64,000 nucleotides of DNA from Synergistetes bacterium HGW-Synergistetes-1. GTDB lineage: Bacteria > Synergistota > Synergistia > Synergistales > Synergistaceae. Position numbers and translations under genes: made by a program. Numbering within the stretch: the first letter of the stretch is position 1; every line of letters starts with the position of its first letter. Where the stretch lies: contig PGXO01000005.1 of the NCBI GenBank assembly GCA_002839185.1, positions 232,786-296,785 on the forward strand, written 5' to 3'. Shown here piece after piece: positions 55,010-63,132 of this stretch. The notes beneath the pieces were generated by a model. It worked only from the letters and a program-made list of their open reading frames with translations. It did not search any database and had not been told where the DNA came from.

Positions 55010-55402
55010 ATGGAAGGTTTTTTTGACGGAGCCTCAAGAGGCAATCCGGGAAAAGCAGGAGCCGGCGCTCTTATGATAAATGACGAAGGAAAAGTGGTAT
55101 GGGAAACATCCCGTTTTCTTGGGGAAAAAACAAATAACGAAGCCGAATACATGGCCTTGATACTCCTGCTCAAAGCAGCAAAAGAACACGGGGTCAGATC
55201 GCTCAGGGTCTTCGGGGACAGCAAATTGGTGGTAAGCCAGGTCTCACGGCAATGGAAGATCAACCTTCCCCACCTGCGCCTTCTGGCGCAGCAGGCCTGG
55301 GAACTGGCCGACGGGATGAACATCTCCTATCACTGGATACCAAGGGAACAGAACAAAAGAGCAGACATACTCTCCAACGAAGGCATAGACGGCGCAAGAT
55401 AA
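55010..55402 (+). CDS. rnhA: Ribonuclease HI-like protein
   Basis: 130 residues. Catalytic acids are visible: FFDGASRGNPGKAGAGALM (D), KTNNEAEYMALILLLKAAKE (E), VFGDSKLVVSQVSRQW (D) and a C-terminal REQNKRADILSNEG (D with the usual His/Asn region). It hydrolyses the RNA strand of RNA-DNA hybrids. ATG 55010 has GAGGGA at 5 nt; the TTG one codon upstream is possible. Closed by a terminator. Confidence 0.93.
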   Translation: MEGFFDGASRGNPGKAGAGALMINDEGKVVWETSRFLGEKTNNEAEYMALILLLKAAKEHGVRSLRVFGDSKLVVSQVSRQWKINLPHLRLLAQQAWELADGMNISYHWIPREQNKRADILSNEGIDGAR

Positions 55403-55419
55403 TTTTCTAAATAAACGTT

Positions 55420-55468
55420 GAGCGGACTGCATGGTCATCCCTAAAAATGACCACGCAGCCCGCTCTTA
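55420..55468. terminator. Rho-independent terminator (bidirectional)
   Basis: 19-bp stem (55420-55438 with 55447-55465) with two wobble positions, 8-nt loop and a CTTATTTTATT tail. It lies between the convergent RNase HI and paaK genes. Confidence 0.9.
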
Positions 55469-55492
55469 TTTTATTATCTTCTTTATTGAGAA

Positions 55493-56722
55493 CTATCCCC
55501 TGTTGTCTATTACCCTTTTGGTCTTCTTCTCGCTCCTGGGGAGTTCGCCTATCTTCATAACTTCCGGTATTATTTTTATTCCAAGCCCCGATTTACAGGC
55601 TCTTTCCAGCTCCTTCTCAAGCTCTTCCCGGTCAGCCCCTTCGAAGGACTCTGCCTGGACGATCATTCTGTCCCTCAGGTCTTCGTTGTCCAGTATTATC
55701 CTGTACTCGCTGGAAAATCCTTCTATGTTCCTTAGTATTTCCTCTACCTGTGCCGGATATATGTTTGTTCCCTTGACCTTGATCATGTCGTCGCTTCTCC
55801 CTACTATCCTGTCCAGCCTCGGGAATGGGGAACCGCACGGACATGTCCCCGGGATGATACGCGAAATATCGTGAGTCCTGTAGCGGATAAGCGGAGCAGC
55901 TTCTTTCCTGAAGGTCGTTATGACGATCTCTCCCTGCTCTCCGTCAGGAAGCACCTTGCCTGTTGCCGGGTCAATTATTTCGCAGTAGATGAAATCATTG
56001 AAATAGTGCATCCCTGTATGTTCCGAACAGTCGATAGCTATGCCGGGACCGTATATTTCAGTAAGCCCGTAAATATCAAAGAACTCAATGCCCAGGCTCT
56101 GGTAAATGCGGTCACGTACCTTATCTCCCCATCTTTCAGATCCAAAAATACCTTTTTTCAGTTTGATCTCGCTCCGCATCTCCCTGCGGTCGACCTCTTC
56201 GGCAATAAGAAGCCCGTATGAAGATGTTCCTATGAGTACAGATGCTTCAAGGTCCCTCATAAGCTGGAGCTGCCTGTCAGTGTTTCCGCTTCCGGTAGGA
56301 ATGACCATCGCTCCAAGGCGTTCAGCTCCGGCCTGAAAGCCAAGACCGGCAGTCCAGAGGCCAAATCCCGGCGTCACCTGCACCCTGTCTTCCCTTGTTA
56401 CTCCGGCGAACTGATAGCATCTTTCCATCATGACCGCCCAGTCTTCAAGGTCCTGGCTGCTGTATGGGAGGATCACCGGTATGCCTGTCGTTCCCGAAGA
56501 AGAGTGCACCCTGACTATCCGGTCATTCGGGACACACTGCATTCCCATGGGGTATGCGTCCCGGAGGTCCTGTTTAGTTGTGAAAGGCAGCGATTCAAAC
56601 TGGTCTTTCGTCATCAGGGTGTTAACAGGGATACCGCTGTACTTATCGAGATACATCGGACTGAACTTAGCTACTCTTCTCACCTGGGCAAAACACTGGC
56701 TCATTATTGACAATTCATTCAT
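55493..56722 (-). CDS. paaK: Phenylacetate-CoA ligase family protein (PaaK-like)
   Basis: 409 residues. AMP-forming ligase signature RVHSSSGTTGIPVILPYSSQ (the SSGTTG loop), FGLWTAGLGFQAGAERLGAM, EFFDIYGLTEIYGPGIAIDC, EIVITTFRKEAAPLIRYRTH and a C-terminal RSDDMIKVKGTNIYPAQVEE. Third gene after iorA and iorB (74 nt from iorB). In archaeal and bacterial amino-acid fermenters such ligases can run in reverse on arylacetyl-CoA to form ATP, a plausible but unproven role here. Confidence 0.93.
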   Translation of the reverse strand: MNELSIMSQCFAQVRRVAKFSPMYLDKYSGIPVNTLMTKDQFESLPFTTKQDLRDAYPMGMQCVPNDRIVRVHSSSGTTGIPVILPYSSQDLEDWAVMMERCYQFAGVTREDRVQVTPGFGLWTAGLGFQAGAERLGAMVIPTGSGNTDRQLQLMRDLEASVLIGTSSYGLLIAEEVDRREMRSEIKLKKGIFGSERWGDKVRDRIYQSLGIEFFDIYGLTEIYGPGIAIDCSEHTGMHYFNDFIYCEIIDPATGKVLPDGEQGEIVITTFRKEAAPLIRYRTHDISRIIPGTCPCGSPFPRLDRIVGRSDDMIKVKGTNIYPAQVEEILRNIEGFSSEYRIILDNEDLRDRMIVQAESFEGADREELEKELERACKSGLGIKIIPEVMKIGELPRSEKKTKRVIDNRG

Positions 56723-56796
56723 TACTCTCAGCTCCGCTCTTCTGATTACTTAATTTCTTAAGTTTGTATCTTCTGAAAAAATAATAACGATTCAGT

Positions 56797-57390
56797 TTAA
56801 AGCTGTTTTCTGGCTGCCTCTGCTCCCATAAGGAAAGCTTTTCTGTTGATCCCCAAAAGCTTGGGCTTTATGCAGCACTCCATTGCTTCCCTGATCTCAT
56901 CTTCTTCAAAAGGCAGTATCCCAGCTCCGACCGAAAAGCCAAGCAGGACGATGTTGAGTGCCCTCGCATCCCCGGCCTCTATTGCCATGGGGGCAGCGTT
57001 GATGTAAAACCCCCTGCCAATGTTATTTTTGATCGCGCTGAGATATTCATCACAATGATACTCGCCCTGGCGGAGCGCAACGTTTGTAGGGATTATGCAG
57101 TCAACGTTCACTACCGCGGACGCGTTGGGCTTAAGTCTATTAAGCTGTCTTGCCGCCTCGGCAAGTTCGAATCCTATCAGGACATCAGCGTGACGAAGGG
57201 GGATCACAGGCGATACATCCTGAGATCCGATCCTGATGTGGCTTGATACGGAACCACCCCTCTGTGCCATACCGATCGTCTCTGAAGTCCGGACGAAGAG
57301 TCCTCTTCTCTGTGCCGCTTCAGAAAGTATCTTTGAAGCGAGCAGTGTCCCCTGGCCTCCCACACCTGCTATCACTATACTGCTAAACAT
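56797..57390 (-). CDS. iorB: Indolepyruvate:ferredoxin oxidoreductase, beta subunit
   Basis: 197 residues. FSSIVIAGVGGQGTLLASKI (the gamma-domain GGQG motif of 2-oxoacid:ferredoxin oxidoreductases), ETIGMAQRGGSVSSHIRIGS and LIGFELAEAARQLNRLKPNA. It pairs with iorA to convert aryl-2-oxoacids to aryl-acetyl-CoA with reduction of ferredoxin. The ATG overlaps the iorA stop (8 nt, ATGTTTAG). Confidence 0.96.
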   Translation of the reverse strand: MFSSIVIAGVGGQGTLLASKILSEAAQRRGLFVRTSETIGMAQRGGSVSSHIRIGSQDVSPVIPLRHADVLIGFELAEAARQLNRLKPNASAVVNVDCIIPTNVALRQGEYHCDEYLSAIKNNIGRGFYINAAPMAIEAGDARALNIVLLGFSVGAGILPFEEDEIREAMECCIKPKLLGINRKAFLMGAEAARKQL

Positions 57391-59176
57391 TTCGATCGAC
57401 CCTCTTTATCGCGCCGACAGGACAGACCTTCACACAAAGAGAACAGTCTGTGCATATCGACTCGTTAATTACGACCTTTCCGTCTTTTCCGACAGACATT
57501 GCAGGACATCCCAGCTGTTTTATGCATTTCAGGCACCCTATGCACGCCTCGTTGACCCTGCGTACAGTCAAGGGTAGTTTGATGAGGGCAATGCAGGGAG
57601 CCTTTGCTATCACAGCTGAAGGCCCGTTGTGCTCAAGGGCATTATTGAAGGCATCGACCATTTCTTCGTATTTGAAGGGATCAACTGTCGATATGTGCTC
57701 CACACCGCATGCCATCAGCATCTTTTCAATATCCAGTGGTTTTGCCGGCATGCCCATTGCGGTCTTTCCGGTCCCCGGATGAGGCTGTCCGCCCGTCATT
57801 GCAGTGGTATGGTTGTCCAGCACTGCTATAGTTATGTCAGTGTTCTGATAGACCGCGTTGATGATCCCTGGGATTCCCGTGTGGAAAAATGTCGAGTCAC
57901 CGATGAATGCAATGCACTTAGTTCCTTTTTCGGCAAGTTTGATCCCCTGGGCAATAGTTATCCCGGCACCCATGCATAGACAGGTATCCACAGTGTTCAG
58001 GGGTGCGGCGTTTCCAAGTGTGTAGCAGCCGATATCCCCGCAGTATACTGTCTTTTCATAGTTTTTGGCTGCTGTTTTGGCAGCGTAGAAAGAGGCCCTG
58101 TGCGGACATCCGGCACAAAGCACCGGCGGCCTCACGGGAAGTTTGGGGATTTCGACCATTGCAGGGTCTGCGATTTCTGCTCCCGCAAACTTAAGCAGTG
58201 TATTTTTTATCGATTCAAAACTGTACTCCCCGTTGCATGGCATATCGCCTGTCATTTTGCCAAATATCTCATTTTTCCCCGCTGATACAAGAAGCAGCTG
58301 CTCCTCCAGCACAGGATCGAGCTCTTCGACCACCATGACCTGATTGACCGAGGACAAAAATTCCTCTGCAAGGCTTAGCGGAAGTGGGTATGGTGTACCG
58401 ACCTTGAATACCGTCAGGTCGAGATCAAATTCTTTTATGACTTCCATTGCATAAAGGTAGGATATCCCCGAAACAGCGATACCTTTCTTTCCTCCCTTGA
58501 TGATCCTGTTGAAGGGAAGCGTGCTGAATTTATCAGAGATAAGCTTTTGCTTTTGTTCCAGCTCGCCATGTTTCCTATAGGAAAGGGCAGGGAAGATTAT
58601 CCAGTCCGGTTTTTTTTCAAAACCTGCGGCAGGCCTGGGACCCGGATCATTCTCCAGATCCACCGTTGCGCTTGCATGACAGACCCTTGTCGTTGGCCTG
58701 AGAAATACAGGGAGCTTAAATTCTTCAGAGAGGTCGAATGCAGATGAAACCATCTGATAGGCTTCTTCAGGAGAAGACGGGTCAAATACAGGCAGATTCG
58801 CATATTTTGCGAAGTGTCTCGTGTCCTGCTCAGTTTGTGAAGACCACGGGCCCGGATCGTCGGCAACAACTACGACCATGCCGCCCTCGACACCCACGTA
58901 AGAAAGGCTCATGAGCGGATCGGCAGCAACGTTCAATCCGACCTGCTTCATCGTGACCATTGATCTCGCGCCTGCATAGGCAGCTCCGGCTGCAACTTCC
59001 ATAGCTGTTTTTTCGTTCGTCGACCACTGGATTTCTATTCCGGGTATCTTTTCATTCAGAAGCGTCTCGATTATTTCTGTCGAAGGAGTACCCGGATAAC
59101 CTGAGACGACACTGACTCCCGCCCTGGCAGCGCCGAGGGCTATCGCTTCGTTTCCCATACAGACTCTTTTGGTCAT
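57383..59176 (-). CDS. iorA: Indolepyruvate:ferredoxin oxidoreductase, alpha subunit
   Basis: 597 residues. N-terminal pyrimidine-binding part (GNEAIALGAARAGVSVVSGY, TEIIETLLNEK), a TPP-binding domain with CIAFIGDSTFFHTGIPGIIN (GDS...N motif), and a C-terminal double 4Fe-4S ferredoxin domain (CIGCLKCIKQLGCP and CTDCSLCVKVCPVGAI). Handles tryptophan/tyrosine/phenylalanine-derived 2-oxoacids. ATG 59176 follows AAGGAGGG. Preceded by its own promoter and attenuator-like leader. Confidence 0.97.
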   Translation of the reverse strand: MTKRVCMGNEAIALGAARAGVSVVSGYPGTPSTEIIETLLNEKIPGIEIQWSTNEKTAMEVAAGAAYAGARSMVTMKQVGLNVAADPLMSLSYVGVEGGMVVVVADDPGPWSSQTEQDTRHFAKYANLPVFDPSSPEEAYQMVSSAFDLSEEFKLPVFLRPTTRVCHASATVDLENDPGPRPAAGFEKKPDWIIFPALSYRKHGELEQKQKLISDKFSTLPFNRIIKGGKKGIAVSGISYLYAMEVIKEFDLDLTVFKVGTPYPLPLSLAEEFLSSVNQVMVVEELDPVLEEQLLLVSAGKNEIFGKMTGDMPCNGEYSFESIKNTLLKFAGAEIADPAMVEIPKLPVRPPVLCAGCPHRASFYAAKTAAKNYEKTVYCGDIGCYTLGNAAPLNTVDTCLCMGAGITIAQGIKLAEKGTKCIAFIGDSTFFHTGIPGIINAVYQNTDITIAVLDNHTTAMTGGQPHPGTGKTAMGMPAKPLDIEKMLMACGVEHISTVDPFKYEEMVDAFNNALEHNGPSAVIAKAPCIALIKLPLTVRRVNEACIGCLKCIKQLGCPAMSVGKDGKVVINESICTDCSLCVKVCPVGAIKRVDRNV

Positions 59177-59325
59177 TTAAAGCCCTCCTTAATGTACAAA
59201 AGAAGCCTGCCATAGAAATGACAGGCTCCTGATAATTTTAGAGTATTCTATGCCTAGTCTATTCTATTCCGCGTATCTTCAGCCTGACTCTTCTCTCTTT
59301 GGGAAGAGGCTATCCTCTTCCTACC
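59177..59325 (-). promoter_or_regulatory. Attenuator-like 5' leader of iorAB with TRAP-like triplets
   Basis: On the minus strand the leader holds a perfect 8-bp hairpin (59302-59309 with 59314-59321). It also holds nine TAG/GAG triplets: plus-strand positions 59321, 59315, 59310, 59293, 59288, 59264, 59259, 59254 and 59248. They fall in three clusters with 2-3 nt spacing inside each cluster. A terminator lies just before the ribosome-binding site. A CAGGCT at 59281-59286 can pair with AGCCTG of the terminator arm and so form an antiterminator. I do not recognise a known riboswitch class. Confidence 0.45.
59198..59226 (-). terminator. Leader terminator before iorA (attenuator)
   Basis: 9-bp stem with one G-U pair (59205-59213 with 59218-59226), 4-nt loop, followed on the minus strand by TTCTTTTG. 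It sits 12 nt upstream of the AAGGAGGG of iorA, so it would block iorA unless read through. Confidence 0.75.
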
Positions 59326-59331
59326 AGAATG

Positions 59332-59359
59332 TTTATAGCATTAAATGAAAGAAAGTCAA
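59332..59359 (-). promoter_or_regulatory. Promoter of iorAB
   Basis: TTGACT (59354-59359), 16-nt spacer, TATAAA (59332-59337), all on the minus strand. It places the transcription start near 59325. Confidence 0.65.
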
Positions 59360-59370
59360 GCCAACACAGT

Positions 59371-60777
59371 CTACTGAGTTGTATCTTTAAAATCTACCAT
59401 ATCTTTTTTTAATTTTTTTAGGAGCACCCATGCAAAAAACCATGTCATCAGGGCTGCTCCAAAAAAAGATATTGGCTGAAACCACCATATGTTTTCAAGG
59501 GAAAATATTTTTGACAGGAAATGTGCGGCAGGTACACGGATGATCAATGAGCGAAATATCTGAGTGATAAGACCGAAAGATGAGTGCCCTGTTGCGACAA
59601 AGAGAGCGTTGTAGATCACACTGTATATAACCATGGGATAACCTGAGATCGTTATCCTGATAGCCTGGACAGCTACCTTTGCTATCTCATCTGTAGGCTT
59701 GAAGAGAGCTATCACAGGAAAGGGGAAAAGGCATACCAGTATACCCAGCCCCCCTGTAATGACAGCACTGATGATCAGCGCTGACCTGATCCCCTTTTTC
59801 ATCCTGGGAAGGTCTCTTTTGCCGTAGTTATAGGATAGAAAAGGCACCAGCGCATCGTTTATCCCCAAAAGGGTGTTGAATGCGAGGTCCTCAACACGCA
59901 GTCCAACCATCCAGGCGGCAACGGCCCTCGATCCGAAAGTTCCTGAGAGTATCCCGTTTACGCTGCCCATGCCAAGTGCGACGCTTGCGGTTGAAAGAGC
60001 TACAGGAAACCCTATCTTTGTAATCTTCCCCCATAGAGGTATCATAAAAAGTTTGATGCGTGGTTTGAACGGGACCTGAATGTCGCTCTCTGTCCTAAGT
60101 TTTTTTATGAGATAAAGGGTACCGCCCAACCTACCAACAAAGGTTGCAGCTGCTGCTCCTGTAATTCCCCATCCCAGAGTGAATATGAAGATGGGATCGA
60201 GCACAATATTTATCCCGTTAGCGATAAGGAAATATTTTAGTGGCACCATTGTGTTTCCCTGGCATCTGAATACGGAGTTCACAACATAAGAAAAGCTTAT
60301 CAGTATAAAAGTCGGAGGTATCCACATATTGTAAAGCCAGGCCTGGCGCAGGATTTCTGCATCAGATGCGCCAAGGGTCCTGAAAAACATATTCGATGTG
60401 TAGGGAAAAAGAAAGGGTATCCAGATGAGGCAGAGCATATATGCAAATCCCATTCCTGCAAGCGCCGTACTCCTTGCCTCTTCAAGGTTCCCTTCTCCCA
60501 GTCTCCTTCCGCAGAGTGCCGTCATTCCGTTGCCCACTCCCTCCAGGATAGCAAATACTCCTATCTGGACAGGAAATGTATAAGAGATCGCGACCATGTG
60601 ACTCTCGCCCAGCCATGAGATAAAAACCGTATCTACAAGATGGAAAAGAGTATGGAAGAGCACCATCGCTATAGAGGGGATCGACAGTTTAATGAGCGTG
60701 CTGAGTACAGGGCCCCTGCCAAGATCTGCCTTGCCCTTGAGCAACGTCATCCTCTTAATTATCTTCAATAATTTCAT
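59371..60777 (-). CDS. MATE-family multidrug/cation efflux transporter
   Basis: 468 residues, twelve predicted TM helices. Begins with ADLGRGPVLSTLIKLSIPSI, AMVLFHTLFHLVDTVFISWL and later SYNYGKRDLPRMKKGIRSAL (MatE F/Y-x-x-N-Y-G-x-x). Two MatE repeats. Na+ or H+ antiporter with unknown substrate. Start ATG 60777 follows AAGGGGA. Precedes iorA codirectionally, but the strong iorA promoter separates them. Confidence 0.93.
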   Translation of the reverse strand: MKLLKIIKRMTLLKGKADLGRGPVLSTLIKLSIPSIAMVLFHTLFHLVDTVFISWLGESHMVAISYTFPVQIGVFAILEGVGNGMTALCGRRLGEGNLEEARSTALAGMGFAYMLCLIWIPFLFPYTSNMFFRTLGASDAEILRQAWLYNMWIPPTFILISFSYVVNSVFRCQGNTMVPLKYFLIANGINIVLDPIFIFTLGWGITGAAAATFVGRLGGTLYLIKKLRTESDIQVPFKPRIKLFMIPLWGKITKIGFPVALSTASVALGMGSVNGILSGTFGSRAVAAWMVGLRVEDLAFNTLLGINDALVPFLSYNYGKRDLPRMKKGIRSALIISAVITGGLGILVCLFPFPVIALFKPTDEIAKVAVQAIRITISGYPMVIYSVIYNALFVATGHSSFGLITQIFRSLIIRVPAAHFLSKIFSLENIWWFQPISFFGAALMTWFFAWVLLKKLKKDMVDFKDTTQ

Positions 60778-60863
60778 TCAGATTCCCCTTGTGGAAATAT
60801 TCGGTCTATTATAATGCAAAACCGACCTGAGATATTATAATGTTGAGTAAAGGGGGTGTGTTT

Positions 60864-61778
60864 ATGTTTAAAAGGTTCATTGAAATCATGAACAGCAGCG
60901 GGTGCCTTGCAGGAAGCAAGGTTGTTCTGGCTGCTGCAGATGCAGACAGTATTGAGGCAATAAGGCTCGCGATGAAGAGGGGCCTGGGAAGAGCTGTACT
61001 TACAGGAGACAGTGAGCTGATCCTTCCGGTGGTAAAAGAGGCCGGGATCTCTGATAAAGTGGAAATAATCCACGCGGAGTCCCTATCATCTGCCGCTGCG
61101 ATCGCAGTACAGTGCGTAAGGGAAGGAAAGGGCGACGCCCTGATGAAAGGTCTGATCAACACTACCGATTTTCTTAAAGCTGTGCTGGACAGGGAAAACG
61201 GCCTCAGGACAGGACGCCTTCTCACCCATCTTGCGATAATGGAGATACCCGGGGAAAATCACCTCTCTTTCTGCACGGACAGCGGATTCAACGTTGCACC
61301 GAACCTTGACCAGAAAAAACAGATACTAAGAAACGCGCTGGAAGCTATAAGCGCCCTTGGCTACGAACACGTAAACGCTGCATGCATAGCCGCAAACGAA
61401 AAAGTCGATCCACATGTCCAGTCAACAGTTGATGCTGACGGCCTTGTAAAAGCATGGGAAAACGGCGAATTTGACGACCTTCCCTGTTCCTGCACAGTAG
61501 AAGGGCCGATGGCTATCGATGTTGTAGCATCGCAAAAGTTCGCCGAACATAAAGGTATCAAGAGCAAAATAGCGGGCAAGGTGGACCTCACGCTGGTACC
61601 GAACATAGAGTGCGGCAACGTGCACTGCAAAACGCTCGTCCATTACTGCCACGCACAGATGGCCGGACTGGTGCTCGGAGCAATGGTGCCTATAATCCTT
61701 GTTTCAAGATCTGACCCGCCTGAATCAAAATTCCTCAGCATGGCGCTTGCATGTATCATTTCCGGAGGGATGAAGTAG
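60864..61778 (+). CDS. ptb: Phosphate butyryltransferase
   Basis: 304 residues. Family motifs: VVLAAADADSIEAIRLAMKR, GDALMKGLINTTDFLKAVLD (K-G-x-x-x-T), LLTHLAIMEIP and FCTDSGFNVAPNLDQKKQIL (the T-D-(A/S)-x-x-N block), AIDVVASQKFAEHKGI. It swaps CoA for phosphate on butyryl- or branched-chain acyl-CoA. ATG 60864 has AAAGGGGGTG. Operon with buk, 2 nt apart. Confidence 0.95.
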   Translation: MFKRFIEIMNSSGCLAGSKVVLAAADADSIEAIRLAMKRGLGRAVLTGDSELILPVVKEAGISDKVEIIHAESLSSAAAIAVQCVREGKGDALMKGLINTTDFLKAVLDRENGLRTGRLLTHLAIMEIPGENHLSFCTDSGFNVAPNLDQKKQILRNALEAISALGYEHVNAACIAANEKVDPHVQSTVDADGLVKAWENGEFDDLPCSCTVEGPMAIDVVASQKFAEHKGIKSKIAGKVDLTLVPNIECGNVHCKTLVHYCHAQMAGLVLGAMVPIILVSRSDPPESKFLSMALACIISGGMK

Positions 61779-61780
61779 CC

Positions 61781-62857
61781 ATGTACAGGATCCTCGCTGT
61801 AAACCCCGGATCGACTTCAACAAAGATAGCGGTATACGAAAACGGAGATGAGATCCTGAAAGAAAACATCCCTGTCGATCAGGATATCATCTCAGAGTAT
61901 AAATGTGTTCTGGATCAGCTTGAACATAGATTCGACCTTATCAAAAGGACCCTCATCGATAACGGTGTCAAACCGGACAGCTTTGACGCAGTCGTCGGAA
62001 GGGGGGGTATACTGGCTCCAATGCCCAGCGGGACATATCTTGTAACAGAAGAGATGACAGGTTACCTTAAAGATGCTCCACGAGGGGAACACGCATCAAA
62101 TCTCGGAGCGTTCATAGCTGAAAAATTTGCACATATGTCAGGCTGCGAAGCATATATCGTCGATCCTGTCTCAGTTGATGAACTTACTGACGTAGCAAGG
62201 ATATCGGGAGCACCTGAAATCAAAAGATCAAGCCTCGTCCATGCGCTGAACCAGAAAGCCGTGGCAAGAAAAGTTGCGGCTGATCTGGGGAAAAAATATG
62301 AGGACTGCAGGTTCGTTGTAGCGCATCTCGGAACAGGCATAACCATCGGAGCCCATTCCAGCGGCAAGATCGTCGATGTAGTAGGTGCAAAAGCTGACGG
62401 CCCATTCTCGCCTGAACGCGCCGGAGGGCTTCCCGTCGGAGAACTGGTCGATCTAATCTTCAGCGGCAGGTACACCAAGGAGGAACTTAAGAAAAAACTG
62501 CTTTCGGGATGGGGTATTGTGGCCTATCTGGGAACGCGCGATATTAGGGAAGCCTTCAAAATGGCCGAAAACGATCCGGAAGCTCGGATAATCCTGGAAG
62601 CTTTTGTATATCAGATCGCGAAAGGTATTGGAGAGCTCTGCACGGTGCTTGACGGTGAGATCGATGCTGTGATACTGACGGGAGGCATGGCCCACTCAGA
62701 CCGCCTGATGGAAATGCTTAAGAAAAAAATAAAATTTCTTGCTCCAATAGTCATAATACCCGGAGAGAACGAACTGGAAGCACTTTACAAAGGTGCCGAA
62801 AGGGTTCTTCGGAAAGAAGAGAGACCAAGGATTTACCCCGGCGGAGAATATATCTGA
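61781..62857 (+). CDS. buk: Butyrate kinase
   Basis: 358 residues. Acetokinase-fold motifs: ILAVNPGSTSTKIAVYE, VVGRGGILAPMPSGTYLV, RFVVAHLGTGITIGAHSSGK (the H-L-G-x-G phosphate loop) and DAVILTGGMAHSDRLMEM. Converts acyl-phosphate plus ADP to acid plus ATP. The GGAGGG signal is inside the end of ptb. Together with Ptb it provides substrate-level ATP from butyryl- or isovaleryl-type CoA esters, fitting amino-acid fermentation. Confidence 0.95.
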   Translation: MYRILAVNPGSTSTKIAVYENGDEILKENIPVDQDIISEYKCVLDQLEHRFDLIKRTLIDNGVKPDSFDAVVGRGGILAPMPSGTYLVTEEMTGYLKDAPRGEHASNLGAFIAEKFAHMSGCEAYIVDPVSVDELTDVARISGAPEIKRSSLVHALNQKAVARKVAADLGKKYEDCRFVVAHLGTGITIGAHSSGKIVDVVGAKADGPFSPERAGGLPVGELVDLIFSGRYTKEELKKKLLSGWGIVAYLGTRDIREAFKMAENDPEARIILEAFVYQIAKGIGELCTVLDGEIDAVILTGGMAHSDRLMEMLKKKIKFLAPIVIIPGENELEALYKGAERVLRKEERPRIYPGGEYI

Positions 62858-62981
62858 TAAACTAATTACCCAAATGATCTGTAAAATTAAATGATTACAG
62901 ATAATACGGTAATTCTCCCCACTCACTGTCAGACAGAATATGAGAGAATAGAGCCAATATAACTCACCGGAGGTGTTGGTC

Positions 62982-63116
62982 TTGATTTTAAAAAAACGCC
63001 GTGGAGGATGCCCTCCCTGAATATTGTTTCTGCCGATCGTGGCGGTCGCCGCGTCATTTTCATGGATAGTAGCCAAAGTAAAGGGATTAACAAGCAAAAA
63101 TTCAAAGGACAAATAA
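62982..63116 (+). CDS. Predicted small membrane selenoprotein (in-frame TGA, CPPU motif)
   Basis: Not visible as a normal reading frame because TGA at 63018-63020 is in frame. Read as selenocysteine the product is 44 residues: basic N-terminus (ILKKRRGG), CPPU, then ILFLPIVAVAASFSWIVAKV as one clean TM helix, then a polar tail KGLTSKNSKDK and TAA at 63114-63116. TTG 62982 has GGAGGT 7 nt upstream. C-x-x-U is the standard redox motif of selenoproteins. A SECIS-like hairpin follows the TGA. The stop is 16 nt before hdeD. Alternative: a 12-codon ORF ending at TGA with accidental hydrophobic sequence after it, which seems less likely. Function would be a thiol/selenol redox role at the membrane, by inference only. 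Confidence 0.6.
63030..63045 (+). promoter_or_regulatory. Candidate bacterial SECIS hairpin
   Basis: CUGCC/GGCGG (63030-63034 with 63041-63045, one wobble) around the 6-nt loop GAUCGU. The loop starts with G and lies 17 nt from the U of UGA, within the distance range known for bacterial SECIS elements. Only five base pairs, so this is supportive rather than decisive. Confidence 0.45.
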
Positions 63117-63132
63117 AAGCGGAGGGATACAA

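Noticed and set aside
62877..62902. ATCTGTAA/TTACAGAT inverted repeat after buk as a terminator
   Set aside because: A/T-rich 8-bp stem with a 10-nt loop and no T-tract; too weak to call.
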